A stretch of 64,000 nucleotides of DNA from Isoetes taiwanensis. Its lineage: Eukaryota > Streptophyta > Lycopodiopsida > Isoetales > Isoetaceae. A model generated the notes under the pieces. It was not told the DNA's origin. It searched no databases and saw nothing but the letters and a program-made list of their open reading frames with translations. Made by a program: the position numbers and the translations under genes. Within the stretch, counting starts at the first letter, position 1; each line of letters begins with the position of its first letter. Location: contig JAJEKV010000036.1 of the NCBI GenBank assembly GCA_021234155.1, forward strand, positions 12,851,426-12,915,425, given 5' to 3'. Shown piece by piece: positions 58,171 to 64,000 of the stretch.

Positions 58171-58310
58171 GGCCAACAACCAATGGCTCACAACAAAGGC
58201 CCTTTTTTTGTGCGTGTGGTGCATAATGGGCACATGAAGGTCAACAACCAATGGCTCACAACAAAAGTCCTCTTTTTGTGTGTGTGGTGCATAATGGGCA
58301 TATGAAGGGC
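58171..58310. repeat. 70-bp tandem duplication
   Basis: CAACAACCAATGGCTCACAA and GTGGTGCATAATGGGCA occur in both units. Confidence 0.9.
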
Positions 58311-59155
58311 TTGAAGGGCGCATGTAGTGCAGTTTCCCCGCCGGCAACACATTTCTTATCATAAGTTTTGATCCAGAGCTCTGTTTGAGATGATTTTTAT
58401 TGCGTTGGAAAGCTCTCTCCGAGATCTCTTTGATAGTATATGATATGGATATGTTTGGTTAAGTTATCTATGCTAAAACAGCAATGTTTCGGCCGGGTTT
58501 GGTAGGCTTTCACATCCTACCAGCTGATTAATACAGGATTGCGCTATTGGATATTGTTTTATGGCTCATTCCGAATGAAGCTTGCAAAAAATTACCATGC
58601 ATTTTTAGATTTTGAGGCAGTTATTAAGCAAATTCTAAGGCTTCTAGATCCTTGTGCTAACAAGCAGAAAAGTTTCCCACTTTGGTTTCTCACCACAAGA
58701 ATCCATGGAGGTACATAAAAAATTACCAAAAAGGTACTTTTCTGTGTACTTCTGTGCAAGTACATAATTGTATTTTAAAGTACCTAGACTACAAGATTGA
58801 CTAAAAGAAATTGTGTTATGTTCAAGAGTAGTAGTACATACATGTTGTAAGGTACTTTGTGATGTCAAGAAGATGTTAAGAACTCAAATATATCATCATC
58901 TTTGACTACCCAGAGTATTTTCCAGGTAGTTTCCAAAACATGTAGGCCCTAACATGCTCTTACTATGTTCTATTTGTTTTCTTGTGATCAAATTCAAAAG
59001 CTACAGGTGATGAAAGCCTCAAATGAATTCTAGTTTTTTTTCTGGTTTGAATTCTAAAATTTACACACACCTGGGGTGGCGTCCCTAAGGCCCCGAAGGG
59101 GCCAAAAAATTTCTTTTGCAACACAAACCATTAACATCCAACATATAAAAATTAA
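58311..59155. other. No recognisable gene
   Basis: Unique AT-rich DNA. A minus-strand ORF at 58644-58868 has no motif. Confidence 0.4.
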
Positions 59156-59160
59156 ACCCC

Positions 59161-59692
59161 CCAACACATAACAACCAACACATAACAACCATTGACATTA
59201 ACAACCAACACATAACTACCATTGACATTAATTAACACAACCATTGGGTCCAACACATTTAAATTAAAATCCCCCTTAAACCCCCTTTGGTTTGGGTGCA
59301 TATTCACACGGGGGTGACTCCGGGCAATGATAGCTGTTGGATAGGCATATTCACCCCTTATTCCTTAATCTACACCGTACGTAAAGTTCCTCATTTGTGG
59401 TGTATGCAAGTACAAAATTTGCTATACTGTATAACAAGATTCACAAAATACTATAAAATTTCAAGCGGAATACTATATGGTGTTGATTTCGTACACTATA
59501 TGGTGTTGATTTCGTACGTGCAAAATACAATTATGAGGGCTCTCGCTGCCTGCCTCACCCCCCGTGTGAATATGCACCCAAACCAAAGGGGGTTTAAGGG
59601 GGATTTTAATTTAAATGTGTTGGACCCAATGGTTGTGTTAATTAATGTCAATGGTAGTTATGTGTTGGTAGTTATGTGTTGGATTTCCATGA
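59161..59692. mobile_element. Foldback element with arms of about 120 bp
   Basis: 59205-59320 (CCAACACATAACTACC to CACACGGGGGTGA) pairs as an inverted repeat with 59555-59680. Arms match almost base for base, including an AACCCCC/GGGGGTT block. The outer ends carry extra copies of CAACACATAAC in direct order. The 230-base middle has ACTATATGGTGTTGATTTCG repeated twice (59470-59515) and no gene. Confidence 0.75.
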
Positions 59693-59699
59693 AGGATCT

Positions 59700-60640
59700 G
59701 CCCTTTTGGTGAGTTGGTTATCACTAGAGGTGCTAATACATAACAATAAACCTTGATATAATAATCTTGGAATTTGAAGAGATGTTGAGAGTGATGATTT
59801 ATGCGGTATTTTTGTTGTTTTGTAATGTGTTTTAAATTTGTGATGCCAATTTGATGACGCCATCATATAGAAGCTAGGATGACGAGGTGATGATACAATC
59901 ACATTTGTGTTCTATTTGATGATGATCTGGAGAACTTGTGGTATTTTAAGACATGGCATATTGGAGATTGTTGAAGTTGAGACATTAGACACATTAAATT
60001 AATAGGATTTAGACTACTATGGTTTTTTTTTTTACATGCATTACAGTTTGGAAAATTAGATGATGTGCTAGCAGATAGGAGGAGTGTGATGCATGGAGCC
60101 AAATGCAACATGTGTAGGCAAGCAGCTCCTTAGGTATGAATTCAACTTTTCGACTCATTGGATGTACTTTGGTTCATTTCCCAAGGAGCAGTAGTTTCCT
60201 ATGTTTTACATTTATTCCTGGTGTTACAATGATGTAGAAGTATATAGGTTCCAAGTCCTCTTGATTGATGGCTCAGGATAGTTATACCTTGGTTTCACGG
60301 CCCCAGGGATTCACCTATATACATGTTGGGCAAATTCCCCATATCCACCCAGCATAAAGGGGGTGTGGCAAACACAAAATTTTACTTCTGGAACAGAGAA
60401 TAACGAAGGAAAATCTAGAACCAAGAACTTAAATTGGTGCACCAAAAATTAACTCTTCTGATAACAAGGAGGAATACAAAGCTTCGGGCAGATTTGGATG
60501 TGGAGGAGGCTCTCACCCTTCTCCTTGAGCTCTGCCACTAAGCCCATAGGGCTACATTCTGCCACGAGCCAGTGAGAGAGAGAGAGTTTTTTTATTTTTT
60601 GTAATATTTATACAACATAAAGTTTAATCTAGGCCATTTA
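59700..60640. other. No recognisable gene
   Basis: AT-rich DNA with no coherent frame. A short GA run lies at 60568-60587. Confidence 0.4.
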
Positions 60641-60654
60641 ATAGCACCTCACAA

Positions 60655-60835
60655 TCTCAACCTTCCATTGCACCACTTAATCTCAACCTTCCATCTCCAC
60701 CACTTCATCTTGACCCTCTATTTGCACCACTTAATCTTGGCCTTCTATCTCAACCACTTCATCTTGACCCTCTATTTGCACCACTTAATTTTGACCCTCT
60801 ATTTACCACTTAATTTTGGCCTTTCATCCCAATCA
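60655..60835. repeat. 27-28-bp minisatellite
   Basis: About six to seven units of CACCACTTAATCTTGACCCT followed by CTATTTG. The ORF over it is only a shadow of the repeat. Confidence 0.85.
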
Positions 60836-61059
60836 TACAATTTTAACCATTGCCCAAACAATTAAGTATATGATTTCACACATTATGGTGCCACTGTTGA
60901 CAAGTTGCCTTCAACACAAGGTCTAATCTCCCCATGTTCCCTCACTATAACCCCAAAATCTGCTCTATATGTAGTTTTTTGCTATTGTTTTTGCAAGAAA
61001 ACAACACTTAAAGATCACCCATATAAATGTTCCGAAAATGCTAGAAACAACAGTAGTTT

Positions 61060-61330
61060 TTTAATGTAGTTTTTCACACGAAAAGAACGCGTGGTTTTCA
61101 TGCGTGGTTTTAGACAAAAACAACTCGTAATTTTTATGTGTGGTTTTCACCGTTGTTTATAGAGAAAAACAATGCCAAATTCTATGTGTAGTTTCGCATT
61201 TTGATGTGTGGTTTTCACCGTTGTTTATAGAGAAAAACAATGCCAGATTCTATGCGTGGCTTCGCTCAAAAAAAGAAACAATGCATGGTTCTTAGATATG
61301 GCCTTTAGCTAAAAACAATGCAGTCCTTAT
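61060..61330. repeat. 67-bp repeat with GTGTGGTTTTCA words
   Basis: TGTGTGGTTTTCACCGTTGT, with a following TTATAGAGAAAAACAATGCC, occurs at 61137 and 61204. Looser GTGGTTTT/AAAACAA words extend on both sides. Confidence 0.75.
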
Positions 61331-61452
61331 ATATAAGTTTTTTTAGCACAGTTTTTCTTCAATTTTTTACATGTTATTTTTAGTATTTGTATTGCAACCA
61401 CATGTTTTTCATTAATAACACGTTTTTTCTAGTGTTGTTTTTGGTACAATAA

Positions 61453-61905
61453 CATATATATACAAGAAATTTAATGCGTCCTACGGTGCATGTTCGAGTT
61501 TTAGCATGTTCCTACGTGCAAGTTCTTGTAAAAGAATTTCTTGATAGATTCTTTAAGATTCTACCAAGGTTCTCTTAGAGGGTTCGTGAGCATTTCTCTA
61601 AATTTTATAAGGATTCCCTCTAGATTCTATTAGATTTCTCTAGATTCTCCAAGATTCTATGAAGATCCCCTTCGATCCATTTAGATTTTATGATATTGCC
61701 CTAGGTTCCCTTACATTACATGAGATTCAAAGAGATTCTATAAAGATTCCCTTAGATACTCTAAGATTTCATCAACATTTTTTTAGATTCCCTTAGATTT
61801 TATGAAGATTCCTTTAGATCCCTCAGATTTTAAGAGATTCCCTTAGGCTTGTAAATATTTTCCTAGATTCTCTTACATTTTATAAGATTTTCTTACATTC
61901 TATTA
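61453..61905. repeat. Degenerate AGATTCC-rich repeat, second copy
   Basis: A short TA run, then ACAAGAAATTTAATGCGTCC and TACGGTGCATG, then a 400-base array of AGATTCCCTTAGATT-like words. Same family as 5542-5870. Its right end is interrupted by the psbC insertion. Confidence 0.65.
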
Positions 61906-61906
61906 A

Positions 61907-62620
<714 letters not shown>

Positions 62621-62663
62621 CATTACCCTTAAGTATATTTGAAACATAAATTGTTCATGAAAT

Positions 62664-62730
62664 TAATGCTTGGTCTAGTGGTTAGAATGGGGGGCTGGGG
62701 TGTTAATGGTTAGGGTTCAAATCCCCCACA
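62664..62730 (+). ncRNA. tRNA-like SINE head
   Basis: TGGTCTAGTGG (62671-62681) fits the pol III A box, and GGTTCAAATCCC (62714-62725) fits the B box, about 33 bases apart. The acceptor stem is not formed, so this is a tRNA-derived SINE or tRNA relic rather than a working tRNA gene. Confidence 0.5.
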
Positions 62731-62774
62731 CAACATAAAAATTTTAAAGCCTTTTCCTAAGGGATGAGCATTCA

Positions 62775-63055
62775 ACTTGGGCCGTAGGATCTTGGACTCG
62801 ATCAAGGGTCGAGATCTCACGCAACATGAGCCATAGGATCTATTACATACAATTCCCAAAGTCATGTACACCGTACGATGTGTCCCAAAGCAATGTGAGC
62901 CGTAGGATCGCGAACCGACGATCAGGATCAAATCAACCTGGACCGTAGGATCGCGTCTATACGGATTATATATAAACTCCCAGGCTATCTAGGCCGTAGG
63001 ATACGTCCCAAAGCCACGTGAGCCGTCGGATCTCGAACGGACGGTCGGATAAGCG
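62775..63055. repeat. Dispersed GCCGTAGGATC repeats
   Basis: About six imperfect occurrences of RCCGTAGGATC/GTGAGCCGTMGGATC, several followed by CGAACSGACGRTC. Units of about 40-60 bases form a loose array directly after the tRNA-like block. Confidence 0.7.
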
Positions 63056-63586
63056 CGACAAACATAAGAACATATAGAGAGTAGATATATTTTTTTTGTA
63101 GTGTAGAAACAATGTGTTCAAATTAAACAAAAACAACAAAGATATAAAACTTAGGATTAGCGATTGTTTTCCATTGTCACGAGAGAATACAATTAGATGA
63201 TTGTAATAGTAAACAAGGAATTTTTGCATTATTCAAAATATATAGACTTTGAATACATATTCAACATTTCTTGTAGATTGTTTACAACATGTTCTAAAAT
63301 CAGTTTATTCACATATTTTGTTACAACAGCAAATGTTTTAAAACCAGTTCATAAAACTAGTTCATGCTCACATATTTTGTTAAAACAAATTCAACTGCAA
63401 GTTACCTATTCTTTTCTAGTTCTGCAGCAGCATCTTTTGATGCCTTTCATAGGTTTTTCTTGAAGTAGCCATACTTGAAAGCCCCGATTTTGCCTCAAAC
63501 CTATCTGTGCACAAATATTCCTGATCAGAAAGGAATAGTATAGAAGAAAGAAGTTTCGGAATGTTTTACCTCATATCGCCCCTGTT
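63056..63586. other. No recognisable gene
   Basis: AT-rich DNA. The ORF at 63197-63463 shows no motif. Confidence 0.35.
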
Positions 63587-63728
63587 TCATTGCCATTTGC
63601 TCCAAGACAGCCGCATGTATTTATTGTAATCCGTCATGAGCTGGCCCTCGTTCCAGGGTAATGGTTTACAAAGAAGGTTCGGAGGAATAGACCATGCATT
63701 GCTGTTATGGTAGCATCCGGTTATGTTC
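63587..63728 (-). CDS. Candidate terminal exon of an unknown gene
   Basis: After an acceptor ATGCAG (minus strand, 63729-63734) the frame reads NITGCYHNSNAWSIPPNLLC and continues KPLPWNEGQLMTDYNKYMRL, ending WSKWQ and stop. Composition and splice site look real. A possible preceding exon, opening MVRDWVPSTAHQLC, lies at about 63815-63870. Family not recognised. The gene may continue beyond the window. Confidence 0.35.
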
Positions 63729-64000
63729 TGCATGGAAACAATAGATGAGAAATTATTTAAAGAAAACAGAGAATGTGCAGAGAAGAAAACAAAAAAATGC
63801 CTAGATAACTTGCCTTCTGGCTTCTGCACAGAGTTGGTGTGCTGTTGAAGGTACCCAATCCCTAACCATGGCAAGAACTAACAGATAATCCTTTAGGAAT
63901 CAAAGGCCGGATCTTGAGCAACAAAATCGCTATTACAAAAGTCCCTAAGACCCCCTGCAACATGCAGCAACTGCTGCTCTTCCAACCACGCATTTCAACC

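Noticed and set aside
60668-60865. 65-codon ORF with HHLILTLYL repeats
   Set aside because: It only reflects the 27-bp minisatellite.
62664-62730. Working tRNA gene
   Set aside because: A and B boxes are present but no acceptor stem or anticodon arm can be paired.

Overview
This window looks like nuclear DNA of a land plant, repeat-rich and gene-poor. The plant assignment rests on four things: a spliced group IIb WRKY gene with its signature VQR intron, a fragment of chloroplast psbC lodged in nuclear repeats, remnants of a class III alcohol dehydrogenase, and L1, Ty1/copia and Ty3/gypsy debris of plant type. A Penelope-like retroelement (PLE), and a large gene family I know best from Selaginella and mosses, lean towards a lycophyte, fern, bryophyte or gymnosperm rather than a flowering plant. 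That last step is inference.

Layout. 1-5.5 kb: PLE copy A, with a broken upstream protein gene and an intact reverse transcriptase ORF, ending at a (TG)n(TA)n tract. 5.5-9.6 kb: repeats and no recognisable gene. 9.6-18.4 kb: a 2.9-copy tandem array of a 3.06 kb unit, bounded by AT microsatellites on both sides. 18.4-22.5 kb: PLE copy B, complete at the 5' side but truncated before its RT. 22.6-27 kb: a class III ADH pseudogene and a WRKY IIb gene on the minus strand, the WRKY 5' part tandemly duplicated. 27-37 kb: an old LTR pair, a gag remnant, an FCP1/HAD-like remnant and a long multi-exon relic on the minus strand whose intron holds CA/GT-rich and G-rich DNA. 37-45 kb: LINE and copia fragments, then an L1-type LINE with ORF1 and an endonuclease. 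45-49.85 kb: a near-perfect 4.8 kb palindrome. 50-52 kb: the best candidate for an ordinary active gene, three in-phase exons on the plus strand. 52.5-64 kb: a MITE, minisatellites, a LINE RT relic with an (AGAAT)n tail, a foldback element, the psbC insertion, a tRNA-like SINE head and degenerate repeats.

The most interesting content is in the palindrome. Each arm carries a degraded ORF with an HLH (His-hydrophobic-His) motif followed by a GYCxKD tyrosine motif, the hallmark pair of HUH rolling-circle endonucleases, in a context resembling Replitron-type transposases. Second is the PLE pair: a three-protein element with an intact YMDD RT and no visible GIY-YIG domain.

A caution applies throughout. 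Wherever two near-identical copies can be compared (PLE A/B, the three array units, the two palindrome arms), disagreements concentrate at CAG/CTG and CCWGG sites. That is the pattern expected from long-read consensus errors at CHG-methylated cytosines, so many apparent frameshifts may not be real.
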